Shown here: positions 23,223 to 36,300 of the stretch, piece after piece | Position numbering within the stretch: the stretch's first letter is position 1 | Layout: the number at the start of each line of letters is the position of its first letter | Translations under genes and position numbers: made by a program | The notes under the pieces: model-generated | Database searches by the model: none | Seen by the model: only the letters and a program-made list of their open reading frames with translations | Told to the model about the DNA's origin: nothing | Assembly (NCBI GenBank): GCA_003117195.1 | Contig: BDSI01000013.1 | Span: 186,001 to 250,000, forward strand | From: Eudorina sp. 2006-703-Eu-15 | Taxonomy: Eukaryota > Chlorophyta > Chlorophyceae > Chlamydomonadales > Volvocaceae | Length of the DNA stretch: 64,000 nt | Reading direction: 5' to 3'

Positions 23223-24772
23223 ATGGCAGGAGACAAGGCCGCGAAGGAGACCAAGAAGGCCGCAGGTGAGCCTTAAGACGCCGCCACTGTGCCAGTTACG
23301 CTTGTCCTTTGCGTTTTCCTATTTTGGTCTTATTTCTGATGCCAAATGAGTTATGAGTTTCCGGTCACGTGTGAGGTTGCGACGTATGGCCACGTCTCGG
23401 CATGGCTGTCTTGGCATCCCTGCCTGTCCACAAGCTAGTGCGGACCCGCGGGTCAAAACTTTCCTGCTTATAGAGCCATCTATCAAGGTCATTTCTGTGG
23501 CGGGCCTGCCGCTGAAATCCTCAGCATTAGGCTGAGTATCTGTTATTCATACCAGTGCCTATTCTTTGACTGAGTATCGCTTCGCTCCTTTTATGACGAC
23601 AAAGGACAAAGGATATTGCGTCTTATTGCTTGTCCGCAACAGACCTCAGTGCACACGACCTTGCAGTTGACCGCCCCGTCCCCTGACCCGCATGCTTTGA
23701 CTTTCATGTCTCATTCAGCCGCCGACACCAAGGCCAAGGGCAAGCGGAAGGACGAGGGCAAGGAGGAGGCCGAGCGCCCGAAGAAAGCCCCTAAGGGTAA
23801 GCGGTGTTTGTTCGACACGGTCGTTTGCCGTACTCCCGTGTCGTCGTCCCGATTCGCTACGAAAGAATTTGATCAGATGTGTGATTCTGCACACGATGTA
23901 CACACAGGACACTGCGGACTCCCGTCATTTGTCGCCTTTTCTCCCGCTGTCGCTGTCCCCCGCAGCCGAGAAGGCTGCTGCTGCCCCGAAGCCTAAGGCT
24001 GAGCCCAAGGGCAAGGCTAAGAAGGCCGACGACGGCGGAAAGGCCAAGAAAGAGAAGAAGGTTAAGGATCCCAATGCCCCCAAGAAGAATCTCACCGCCT
24101 TCATGTTTTTCTCCAACGCTCATCGTGATAAGGTCAAGACCGAAAACCCTGGTAAGCTCCGACTGATCAGCCAAACGAACTTAATTGCAAGATGTGGACT
24201 CCTGATCAGCGTGGTCGTAATAATGTCGGAGAGACACGCACGGCCAGGGGGACGGCCGAGGCGGATCGACCAAGCGTTGAGGTATATGGCAACCTGACCA
24301 AAGATCAATTGGCGCATGACTAAGCAGAGTGAAGCCCGGATCTTACTTGATGGGGGGTTTCATCACAGCACACACCTGTCCATCGCTTGGAAACCGTGTC
24401 ATGTATAAACGTCGATATTTGTCACCAATTGCATGTTTATTTTACTGCAACATTGTCGTCCTGCGTCCAGGGGTCACCTTCGGCGAGGTGGGCAAGCTTC
24501 TCGGCGACAAGTGGAAGAACTTGAGCGCTGACGAGAAGGCGGAGTTCGATGATAAGGCGAAGAAGGACAAGGAGCGGTACGCCAAGGAGATGGAGGCATA
24601 CAAGGGTGGGGAAGGTGGGGCGGCGCCCGCTGCCAAGCCGAAAGCCAAGGCCAAGGCACCACCGCCGAAGAAGCCCGTCGAGGAGGAGGAGGAGGACGAC
24701 GACGAGGAGGATGACGCCGTTAGCGACGGTGGCAGCGATGGCGACGATGATGGCGACGACGGGGACGACTAA
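23223..24772 (+). CDS. HMG-box (HMGB-type) chromatin protein
   Basis: Exons 23223-23265, 23719-23796, 23966-24151 and 24471-24772, all joined in phase 1, encode 202 residues. Residues 1-74 are a Lys/Ala-rich basic region resembling linker-histone tails. A single HMG box spans about residues 75-145: [20 protein letters not shown], then [19 protein letters not shown] and a Lys-rich third helix ending [13 protein letters not shown] Lys/Pro/Ala linker and a strongly acidic Glu/Asp tail follow, ending DDGDD. This is the architecture of plant and fungal HMGB architectural factors that bend DNA without sequence specificity. An intron splits the box between helix 1 and helix 2. There is no second box, so it is not a classical two-box vertebrate HMGB1, and no SSRP1 domain, so it is not FACT SSRP1. 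Confidence 0.93.
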
Positions 24773-25732
24773 ATTGTTGCAGTCGATTGTTGGTCATGAT
24801 GTTCGGCAGGAGCCGGTGACCATGGTTGTGGGGACGGTATGGTTTCTGCATAGAACGGATGGAGTTTGAGTTTACCAACTGACGATGTTGTGTGGAAATT
24901 CGTTTTTGTACGAGTGTTGACTTGCGTCCGACAGTTGATGTGCCTATCTCGAATCTGCGATGAAATGTGTTACTGGAGCAACTCGTTTCCCTTGGCCATT
25001 GACCAAAAAGCAGGAGTGCATGGTGCGGCTCCCAGACGGATGCACTGCACCCAGTCTACTATTGACCTTATGACGCCTGTATCTACGTATGGTGATCGTT
25101 GTTAACTTGGTTGGACAGCAGGCGCAGACCGTTACGGCTGAAGGGAGCACACAGCTGCTCTGTTTTCTATCGCATTCAACCGGTGGCAATCTGATGTTCT
25201 CTCGTCGTCACAGTGGCATTATATTACACCGTTGTAACACCTCACGCTCTCTTTCCTAATACTGGTTCTGGCGAGTCACCAGCAACAGCGCATGCATGTG
25301 TAGATATAGAAAGTCTTATTATTAGATTTATTACTACAAGCTCCGTCTGTCAACCATCACAACTAAATGTATTGCTCGACACGGTTACATATGTCAAGCA
25401 TCCGCTGATATCTCTGAATATCATATATAATTGATATCACTACTGGGGCAGGCGTACAGTACTCATCCTTAAAATGCAACAACGGTGTCCCACAACTGAA
25501 ATATTGCAAATGGCTCAACTAGCTTAGAAAATTAGCGGAAGAACATTATCGTCATCAAGAACAGGTAGTCCGGTTAACCGACGAGCCGGCTGCCGTCAAA
25601 AAGCGTTACTAACGAATAACCGACACGGACTTTCATTCCTTGTTAGCAGACATGTCTCAACTCCCTTAAAGGTTATTACCTTACTTCACTTCATTGACTT
25701 GACCATGACGTCGTGACACATTCACTCTTCAA
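24773..25732. other. 3' UTR and intergenic spacer
   Basis: Holds the HMG-box gene 3' UTR, with TGTAA at 25233-25237, and an AT-rich spacer (about 25290-25700) that should include the promoter of the giant coiled-coil gene. No coding exon seen. Confidence 0.55.
25233..25237 (+). terminator. Putative polyadenylation signal TGTAA (HMG-box gene)
   Basis: TGTAA about 460 nt after the HMG-box stop codon and about 500 nt before the next gene's start codon. Confidence 0.55.
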
Positions 25733-28700
25733 ATGAGCTTATCTAGTTTGTCAGGTGCACCACCGCCAGGTGGACGGCGCTCAGTTCCAGATTCTGGAGG
25801 TGTGAAACTGAAGACTTCTGGCAGGCACCAGAACGAGCGCAGGTTACACGAGTCATGCTGTTTGCAGGAGGGGGAGCACCGCTTTCTAGCTTGTCAGGCG
25901 CCCCGTTGTTATCAGGAAATAAGCCTGTAAGTATTCGCCTATTACAATGGCTGGTTGCTGTCGGGTCAGCTTATGGCTTTGACCAACCGCTTCGATGCTT
26001 GGACAACGCAGAAGCCGACATTCGCTGACGATGATGACGATTTTTCTGGCCCTCCTACATTCTCTAAGCCAGTAGGTGGCGTGGACCTTGGCCTGCGATA
26101 GGGTTTCGGTTGCGTTCCAGCGGATGTCGTACCTATCGATGTTTACACCTTCTTTGCAGCGAGCAGGGGGTTCCTCTTCCGCGTCCAAGAGCAGTGTGCG
26201 CAAGTCAACACCTAATCCCCAGACGGCTCGGTTGACGGGGGACGACGACGATGATTTCCCCAAGTCGTCGGCGCGCCGTGTGCAATTCGCGAAAGCCTCA
26301 TCTGAGAAGCGGGGTACGTGGGCGTATTATGTGGGATCTGGGTTTCACCCACACTGCATTTGGCTTGTAACGTTGTCGTGTATCACATGAAACGGCATGT
26401 CACGGCGCCCCAGGCCAGACATATCCCACGAAGTTGCTGGGAGTTGCGACAATGCCGTAAACCATCTGTGCATTGGGCGCAAGGCCGGAGTTAATTGCAC
26501 AACACGCGACTCAATCGCTACCGTGTCGTTCTGGCGCTTTATCCAACCAGGAGGCAAAGGCCCATTCGGAATGGAAGATGACGATGACGATGATTTTAAG
26601 GTCGGGTCCAAGTCAACCTCCACCTTCAAGGTGCGTCGGACACCGTCCGACTTGCCTGGCTTAGCGGCCGCCACTGTTCTGCGTACCGCAACGGCCCCGT
26701 GCAGGATAGCAACGCAACCCACCACTTTCCTTTGCCGACCCTTTACTTGCTCCCCATACTGATACCGCGAGGCACTGGATAGCGCCACACCGCGGCTTGC
26801 ACCGAGCCGCTGGTATTATCGCTGATGGTGCCGATGTCTCTATGTCCACCTTGCACACAAACCGCACTGCAATTGCGGTCAAACCAACAACAGGTTAGGC
26901 AGCATTCCACACCCGTCCCTTCCACCTTGCATTCCTTCTGCACCCACCCACCCCATGCCTTTCGCGCCTCCCCCGCCAGAGCCCCTTTGGTGACGATGAC
27001 AAACCGGCCGCCAGCGGCCGGCGCGGCGGCGTCGGCGCCAGCACCAGCGCCAGCACCAGCGTGCGCCCCTCCGCCTCCAACCCCGCGTTTAAATGGGACG
27101 ACGACTCGCCGCCACGCGGCTCCACCGGCGCAGGCAAGTCCGCCGCCAGCAAATTGGGCATCGATGACGACGACTTCCTGTCGTCCCTGGCACCCGACCC
27201 CGTCTTCAAGAAGGACGACGCCCTCTCACGATCTACCCCGACTGGCATCCGCGCGTCGGCCACCCGACCCGCGGGCAAGTCGCCCGACGACATCTTCGGC
27301 ATGATGAAGGATGAGCCGCCGCCGCTGCCCACCGGGGAGCTTGGGCTGGACCTCTTCGGGGCGACCGCCAGGTGCGGATTGGGGGGCTCAGGGAGCGTAC
27401 CGCACCTTGAGGGCGCACAACACACGTGGACGATGCGACCCGGACGTTCGGGCGGCTGCGGCCGCGGCTGCCTACCTGCCTGGCAGCAGCACCAGCAGTA
27501 GGAAACCACCCAGCCACCCAACCATATTACGCCGCCGCCGCCGCCGCCTGGCCGTCCTCCTCCCCCTCTCCCCCCCGCCGCCCCAACTTGCCATACCCAT
27601 GTCCACAGCAAGCCCGGCGCAGGACCACGCGCCGGGCGGCGCGCGGCGATGCAGTCCTCCATGACGGACCTGTCGCCGCCGGAGGTCTCCCGGGAGCCCA
27701 CCCCGGAGCCCTCGCGGCCCGCCATGTCCCCCGAACCAAGTGAGAGAGGCCGCTGAGACCGCAGGGCCCGGGACTGGTGGGCAGGCTCGGGTGGGGAAGG
27801 GGTTCAGGTGCACGGTCAGCATGAGAGATGGTCGCGCGGGCGATATCGGGCTTCGCTGAGCCATCTTCCCCGCTGAGCTGGTTGTAGGATTTGGTGCGGC
27901 GGGAGCTGGTATGGATGCGGGAGCTGAGTCCGGACTGAGGGTCCGGGTGCTGCGGCGGCGTGGGTGTGGGCGCGGGCGTGGGTATCGCATGGCGGCATGG
28001 GGGCCGTCGATATGTTAATGTGGATCGGACGTCCCGCGCTTCCACTAACGCCCTCTACCCGCAGCCCTCATGGGCCCCTGCAAGGGCACACACCTGGGCC
28101 CACCTTCGGCGTCATAACGGACCCCTGCTCTCAGACCCGCGGCCCGGCTGGGCGACGGGTGATGGTGATGGTGATGGTGATCGCCGGTACCGCGGCTCCC
28201 GTTCATACCCCCGTGCCCGCAGGCAGCCTTGGGCGTCCCGGCACGGACACCGGCGCGGGTTTTGAGCGGAGCAGGACCGTGCCCCGCGGCTCCTACGCGG
28301 GAGAGGAGTTCGGGGATGCGCCATCACGGAGCGCAGGTGTGCGCGTGTGGGACCTGGCGCGGGAGAGGGGCCGTGTGTCAGCGGCCGCGGCGGCGATGGA
28401 AGTCGGGAGGCGCGGGGCGGGGCGGAGCGTGGCAAACTGGGGTTCCGGCTCCTTCAACTGGGGTGCCAGGCCTGGTCTGCGTGAATGAACAAATGTTACA
28501 GCGGACAACACAAATGGATCATCGGTCAACTTGTTACAAATTTAATTTGCCCCATGGGGGACTGCGTGTAGGGGGGATGCAGGTCGGTTGGGCGGGTTGG
28601 AGGTGGAGGCTCCATTCGGGACTGGGGTGTCGTGCCGGCGGACTGGCGGGTCTGGGCCGGGCCGGGGCCGGACCTCGTCTCATTGAGCTGCGAGGGGCCC

Positions 28701-31700
28701 CGCTGTCTGGGGGGGGGCGCGCGGGGCCACTGCGCGGCCGCGCGGCGGCACGGGGCCATGCCTCGGGTTGCTGCGCCGATTTACGTTGGCGGCGCCAGCG
28801 GCACACATGGCCTCTTGACGCCTGACCCCCCTCTGCGTTGCAGCCTCGGCGTCGGTGGCCGGGGGCGCCATGGGACGACGTGCAGGAGAGACTGGCCCCT
28901 CTCTGACCACCCTTATGGGAGCTGAGGTGGGTGGGGATGGTGTTGAGGGCGCCGGGCGGCAACTTGACGGGTGGGATCCGCTGCGCCGGCAGCAGCAGCA
29001 GCAGCCGCCGCCGCCAGGGAAGGAGAAAAGGTCCCGGCCAGCCGCCCTGTCGCGGATGCAATGGGCACAGAGGATGCCGCGTGTCCGGGCTGTTGTGGGG
29101 TCGCGGAGGCACCCTCATTCCGTCTGACTCTCACCACCCTCCCGTCCCACGGGTCGCTCCGGGTCCACGTCGCCGCACCCCAGGGCTCCACGTCGCCCCC
29201 CAGCCGCACCACGCGCCCGGCCGGTGGAGGCGGAGGCGGGATGGAGCTTGATGGAGACGACCTTCCGGGCCTTGGTTCCCCCGCGCTCCTCAGCAAGAGT
29301 GGGTAGCGGGCCGGGTCGGATGACGGGTTGGAGGCGGTGGGCCCACGAGGGCGTGGCGTGGGGTATGGCTGAATGGACAGCACGGGATATACCGTAACCG
29401 TGAGCTCCAAGGGGGGCCTCCGACGAGCAGGCAGGCTGGGAGGGTTCGGGGAGGCAGGGTGCTGGATGCTGCAGCGCGCGCTGCAGGCGCAGCCGGGCGG
29501 TCGCGACAGCCCTGCGCGGCTAGTCACGAACAGTCGGAACGTTGACTCCACCCGATTCTTTTCCCAAAAGGAGCCGCCGCACATGCTATCGCTGCTTCTC
29601 GACTCTTGACGGAGTGGGGAGGGGGTCATTGTCCTGCCCACGCGCAACCGGCCGTCCGGCATACCCCGCGTGACCCCGCAGACCCGAGCACCGCATCGGT
29701 CCACGCCGCAGCTGCCGGCGGCGGCGCGGCGCCGAGCGCGGGACGCCGCGCCGTGGCCGCCAGCCCGGCGCCCAAGCCCCGCAAGGACGACGACAGCTGG
29801 GAGATGGACGACAACCTGCTGCCCGACGAGAGCAACACCCCCGCGCCCGCCAAGTCCCCCCCGCTGGGCGCGGGGGGCTACACGCCCAGCGCCGCGGCGA
29901 AATCGCCGCCGCTGGGGACGGGCGGCTACACGCCCAGCGCCGCGGGGGCGGGCGGCTACACGCCCAGCGCCGCCGGGGCGGGCGGCTACACGCCCAGCGC
30001 CGCCGGGGCGGGGGGCTACACGCCCAGCGCCGCGGATCCGGGCAGGTCGCGCCTGCAGCACACCACGTTCGGCGGGCAGAAGAAAGGTGGGTGCGGCGAG
30101 AGGGCGGGGTGTTGAAGGAACCCGACCGGCCGCACCAGGAGAAGAAGGGTGGGTAGGACCCGTAGGGGTTGCGCCGGGGGTTCATAGGCGTTCGTAGGAC
30201 GACCCTTCGCTGTCGGGTCTCCCGAGATGCATGTGTGCACCGGGTCTCCATCCGCTGCGTGGATCTGGATCTGGATCTGGATCTGCAAGGCGGTGTGTGG
30301 CAGGCAGGCAGACCGGCATTGATTCTCATGTCGTCGGTTTGGTGGAGTTCAGCACATCCCGTGCAGCTGCGCTCGACTCGCGGAGGTTGCGTGGAGGGCT
30401 GGCTGCCACGTGCGTGCCTGCCAGCACGTTCGCCCTCTCTGACCCGTGGGTCGCTCCCTCCCTACCCACCCGCCCCCGCGCCCGCTCGCGTAGATGACGA
30501 GCCCGGCCAACCAGAGGAGGAGGCCTCCACCGGGGGATACACACCGTCGTTCGGCTCGCGGCGACCTTCCGCCAGCTCCGGAATCTTCGGCGGCGGCGCC
30601 AAGCCGGCGGCCAGCATGGACGGCTCCGCGGCGGGCGGCGGCGCCGGCGGCGGCAGTGGGCTGCTGGGTTCAGCGCTGAACCCTGGCGGGCCCGGCGCGC
30701 CGCGGCCGCGGCGGCAGCTGGGCAGCACCGAAACTTCGCAGATGTCGGGCCTGGGCGGCGGCAGCGGGCCGGCGGGAGCGGCGGGAGGCGCAAAGAAGGT
30801 ACGCGGTCTCATCCCCGGGGCGCCCACTTACCAACAAACCTTCACCTGAGGTCATAGGTCTCCGCACACGAGAGGTTACCGAACCCGCACACCGCAGAAG
30901 ACCGGGGGCCCCCCGTCCCTTCCTCCCCCCAACGGGTATCACGTGCTGGGTCCGCCCTTAGGGGCCCGGAGACTGTGCTGTCCTTGTTGCGAGGGTACGA
31001 TGGCGCCGGGCGCGGGCTCCCTTCCTGATGGGTGGTCCGCAGATGGGGGCTGACCTGGCGCGGGGCACTGCGCACGAGGGCTAACCGGTTTGTTCGCCCG
31101 AGCCGGCTGTCCGGTTCGTTCGCCCGCGTGAGCCGGCTGTCCGCTTTGCCCGCGTGACCCACAGACCAAGGAGGAGGAGCAGCGGGAGCTGATCGCCAAG
31201 CAGATGGCCGATGCGATCGCTCGCCGGCAGCAGGCGCTGGCCTCGGGCCCCATCCGCATGCCCGGCCAAGGTGCGCCACACTTCCCCGCCGCCCATGTCG
31301 CCTTGTGTCAATCATCCGCTTCCGCACCTCCCTCGATGCGCTGCGTTCCTTCCAGCGCACGTGCAGCCACTGGCCGTACCAGCAACACCACCCGATGCGC
31401 AACGCCACACACCCTAGTGCACATCCCAATCTGGATTCGTACCAGCGTGTTTTCCTGGTTTGCCCTCGTCGTATCGTGTCGTGTCTTGTCTTGTCTTGCT
31501 GGGCTTGGCACTGGGCGGCCGGGAGCGGGTATCCGCTGACTCAGGATGGGCGGAATGGAGAGGATGGGCGGGGCGGCGCGGCTGTCATTGGATGCGGGAG
31601 AGAGATGTCGGGACCCCGGTCGAGCTGAGTGTGTCGCCTCCTCATACCCCCCTTCCCCTGTTGCCTCCGATGTGACGGGCGTCCGTGGGTCTTGTCGGTC

Positions 31701-33275
31701 CGCAGCGCCGCCGCCGCTGAGTCCCCCGGGGGGCGGCACCGACTCGGGGCTGCTGCCCACCCCCACCAGCCCCTCCCCGGTGCGGGCGGGCGCGGGCGGC
31801 GTGAGGCCGGGCGCGGGCGGCTTCGGCAAGAAGGTGCCGGGCCTCAGCGACTCGTCCGACTCGGATGATGTGAGTGGCGGGGCAGCGTCGGGCTGGGGCT
31901 GGGGCAGGGGGCAGGCCGCGTCTCGTCTTACGTCACTTCTCTCCTCTTGCCGTGGGCACTCTCCCAGCGCATTGATAATTTTATGCCGGGTATCTCTCTC
32001 TCCCCTTCGCCCTTCGTCCCTCCAAACAAACCTCGAACCTCTACCCCTATGCCCCCCCCTAATTCTGCTTCGTGTGCCTGGTGCGGCGCCGCCAGATGGG
32101 CCCCCCAGCGCCCGACAAGGCCACCTCGCCGCCCCTGCCCGTCATGATGGGCCGCAAGGCCGCCGGCGCGGGCGCCAGCCACCAGCCGCAGCGCGCCACC
32201 ACCACCGGCCCGCCCCTCTCCAGGGAGCCCTTCGACAGTCGCGTGGCCGTAAGCGTGCCGGAGATGGGCAGCGCCGTCACCGCCGCCGCCCTGGGCGCGC
32301 CCAGCGCCCCCGGCGGCCCCGGCAGCATCGTCCAGTCCAGCGCCCCCGCGCCGCCGCTGATCCCGGAGGCCTCCTACCCGCACAGCCTCGGCTCGCAGCC
32401 CAGCGCGCCCAGCGTGTCGCCCAGCATGGGGCTGGTGCCGCCGCAGGCGCCGCAGCCCGAGCGCTCGGGGACCTCCTCCCAGCCCTCCTCCCAGCCGTCG
32501 GTCGCGGCGGCGGCGGCGACGGCGCTGTCGCCGCAGCCGTCGCAGATGCAGGCGCCGCAGCCGCTGCAGACGGCGGCGGCGGCTCAGCCGGCTCAGCAGC
32601 AGCCGAGCTCGCCTCCGGGCGTGACGGCCCTGGCCCCGCAGGGAATGTTTCCACCAGGGGTAACGCCCCTGCAGCAGCAGCAGCAGCAGCCGCAGCAGCT
32701 TCAAGTGACCTCGCCGACGGGTGCCGCGGTGCCGCAGTACCAACAGCCTGCCCAGCAGCAGCAACAACAACCCGGCCTGCCGCCCGGGGTCACTGCCATG
32801 CAGCCGCCGCCGCCGCCGCAGCAGCAGCAGCAGGCGACACAGGCGGTGCAGCAGCAGCAGCAGCAGCAGCCAGGTTTGCCTCCTGGTGTCACTGCAATGC
32901 AGGCGCCACAGCAGCCGGGCTTGCCGCCAGGGGTGACCGCAATGCAGCAGCCCATGCAGCAGCAGCAGGGCCTGCCGCCAGGCGTCACTGCGATGCAGCC
33001 GGGTCTGCCGCCGGGCGTGACTGCGATGCAACCACAGCAGCCGGGTCTGCCGCCGGGCGTGACTGCGATGCAACCACAGCAGCAGGGGCTGCCGCCGGGC
33101 GTGACTGCGATGCAACCACAGCAGCCGGGGCTGCCGCCGGGCGTGACTGCGATGCAACCACAGCAGCGGAGCCTCCCGCCGGGGGTCGTCGACCTCCAGC
33201 AGCAGCAACAGCAGGGGCTGCCGCCGGGGGTGACGCCTTTGATGCAACAACAGCAACAAGCGCAGCAGCAGCAGC

Positions 33276-33306
<31 letters not shown>

Positions 33307-36300
33307 GCAATACATGATGCAGCAGCAACGGGAGCTGCAGCAGCAACGGGAGATGTTGCAGCAGCGGGAGGCGATGATGCAGCAGCGGGAGCGGGAGATG
33401 ATCATGCAACAGCAGCAGCAGCAGCCGCGGGAGATTCCCGCTGGCGTGGCGATGCAGTACCAGCAGCCGTACCCCCAGCAGGGCATGGCACCCAGGTCGG
33501 CGGGCGGGGCGCCGCCTCCAGGGAGGATGCCCATCGACCCCAACAGTCCGGGCGGACCTCAGGGTAGGTGGGGTGGTGGGGTAAGGTCGGGGGTGGGGTG
33601 CGGTTGCTGATCCGGATTGCGATCAGGCCGGGTCGGGTGCGATCGGGACGGGTTGGGTCAAATCGAGTCTTATTGAGCTGGGCTGGGTGATTCACCGCCG
33701 GCGATGCTGATGAGACCTCCTCCTCCTCCTCCTTCTCCACATGCGGCTCATACCATGCCGCCTCAGCGGTTTACATGCCATAGCTCGGACGGGCCCCATG
33801 TGAATTATCCTTATTACCTCATGCCGCGGCCCTCTCCCCGCCCTGCGCCGCGGCTCTCCTTTCCACCCCCGCCGCCAGGCCCACGGCAGGGCTCCCCACA
33901 CGGCCGCCCCTCGGGCACCGCCTTCGCAGTGCCGCCGGACTCCAACACGGCCGTCGCAGTGGCGCGCGCCCTTCCGCCGGGGCAGGCCCAGGGCGCGGGC
34001 CACGGCGGCATGGGCCCCGGCCCCGCCGCGCCACCCCTCCTGGCCCCGCCGGGCAGCCTGGCCATCCCCGGCTCCGCGGCCGCCTCCCCCGGGGAGCCCA
34101 CCTTCTCCGCCCGTGTCTCCCTGGAGCCCATCAAGGACGCCCTGGTCAAGAGCATGCAGGTGGGGAGGGAAGGAGGGCCGGGTCGGGGCTGGGGGGTTGA
34201 GGTGGGAGCGGGCGGGGCCCGGGTGGACGGTGCCCTCGACTCCAGGTGTAGGAAGCTGGGAGGGGGGCTCGGTTGTTGTTAGACATCCTGCCTGTTTTTT
34301 TGCGCTGAGCTTGGAGAGCTCGCACCTGAGGTAAGCTCATGTCAGAGTAGCGGCTGGGTGCTGGGCTCGCGTGACCGCGCGCCTCAGGTCTGCTGATTGG
34401 CGGCTGGCTGGCGGCCTGGAGAGGCAGCGGGTTGCACGGCAATGACAGCCAGGGGTGCTGGGTCCCCGGACAGCCCCCGGAATCCACCCCCGCCCGTGTT
34501 TTCCCCTTCCGCTTGCCCCCCTCCCCCCTCCTTTCCTCTGTTCTCTCTTTTCAATGTATCCCCCGGCCCCCTCCCCCCGGCCCCCTCCCCTCCACCCAGA
34601 ACGAGATGGACAAAGTCAGCAGGTCGGTCGGCGACGTCAAGGCCGCGTACGACAAACAGCTCGCGGAGGTGCGCGCCGAGTACGAGCGCCAGCTGCACGA
34701 CGCGCGCGGCGCGCACGCCAAGCAGCTCGCGGACGTGCGCACGCTGGCGGAGCGGCAGGTGGAGGAGGCGCGGTCGCACCACCGCAAGCAGATGGAGGAC
34801 GCGCACGCGCACCACGAGCGCCAGCTGGAGGAGCTGCGGCGGCGCATGGAGCGGCAGGCGGAGGAGGCGCGCGGCGCGCAGGAGCGCGTGATGGCGGAGG
34901 CGCGCGCGCAGCGGGACAAGCTGGTGGAGGACGCGCGCGGCGCGGCGGCCAAGACGCTGGAGGATGCGCGGGCGGCGCAGCAGAAGGCGCTGGAGGACGC
35001 GCGGGTGCTGCACGAGCGGGTGCTGGCGGACACGCAGGCGGTGCACGTCAAACAGGTGTGGGGGGGGAGAGGGCCAGAATCGGTGACTGTTTCGCGATTT
35101 CGCTGTCTTTCTTGACAAAGAGAGGGCCAGAGTAGTTGTGGTGGGTGGTGGTGGTGGTGGGTGGTGATTGCGGGGGCGTGAGCGGGTTTCGCCTGGCCGC
35201 CATGCCCGTCACTGTTGACGACACGAGGCCAGTCGTGCGGATTGCACGGTCGGGGCCGCCGTGGTCCGGCTTGCGTGGAGAAGGTCGGGTCGGGTCAGGT
35301 CGTGTAGGAGGGCGCGGGCAGGGGTCGGGCTGTCGCTTTGACGCCGTTGCTGCTTGGCGGTGCGGTGGCGGCGTGGCGCAGAGAAATGGTCTCTATTTGG
35401 GGGTTACCTGAACTAATTGATAAATCGGTTAGCTGTGGACTTCCAATTTTAAATTACCAGATATAAAACAATTATTTAAACCTCTTACGACTGGAGAATT
35501 TGTTTTTTTACCTCTTAGGTGGTGGAGCTCAAGAACCTGTACGAGTCGGAGCTGCGCCGAGCCGCGCACGACGTGGGGCGCGCCGTGGACGACACGCGGC
35601 GGGTGGCGGAGGAGGCGAGGCGGCAGGAGGCCGAGTCGCGCAGGGCCAAGGTGGGGACGACGAACCGGGTTGGCCCAGGCGGGGGCCGGGTCGCATGCAG
35701 GGACTCTGCACGTGGTGTGCGGGGGAGAACGGGGGAGCACGACGCCATCCTCACGTTGCTGCACGACAGCAGAGAGCCTCGCCGGAGAGCTGGCATGACT
35801 GGCTTGGCGGGGCTTGCCTTGTCTGTGCTGCGCCGTGCGTGGCCTTGCTGTGGCTCCCGCTCCACAGGAGGAGTCGGCGGCGCTGCGCGAGCGCATCCTG
35901 GGTCTGGAGGCGGAGGTGCGCGCCCGGGATGCGACCCTGCGCGACTCTGAGAACCGGCTGGTGCAGCTGGACACGCGCAGCAAGACGGAGATGGCGGAGA
36001 TGCAGGTGAGCGGACCGGGTGGGGTGGTGCGGGGTGGGGTGGGGTGGGGGCCCGGGTGGGGTGGTGCGGGATGGGGTGGGGTGGACAGAGTTAGTCTGTG
36101 AGGCGGTATGGCGAGGGGCCGGAGAGGGTCAACCGTCGGTCAAAGTGGGCTTGGGTTCGGGTTTGAATTGGAGCGGAGTTTGTGTGGGAAGGACGGGTGC
36201 GGGCGCCGTGAAGGAGCACAGTACGCGGCAGGAGGGAGCCTGCGGTGGGGCCCGCGCCCTTTCCCATCCCGCCCGGGCCTAATGCCGGGCTCGTCTGGTC

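Noticed and set aside
28076..28159. Candidate exon between acceptor CCGCAG and donor GGTGAT
   Set aside because: In the required phase it hits a TAA after about 18 codons; the next candidate at 28223 joins cleanly.
28913..30061. Minus-strand open frame with GRVAARP repeats
   Set aside because: Antisense of the GGYTPS repeat exon; composition-driven, and the plus-strand exon has matching splice sites and phases.
31928..33409. Long minus-strand Leu/Arg/Gln-rich open frame
   Set aside because: It is the antisense of CAG-rich exon 15 of the coiled-coil gene; its Leu runs come from CTG complements and it lacks its own splice or start context.
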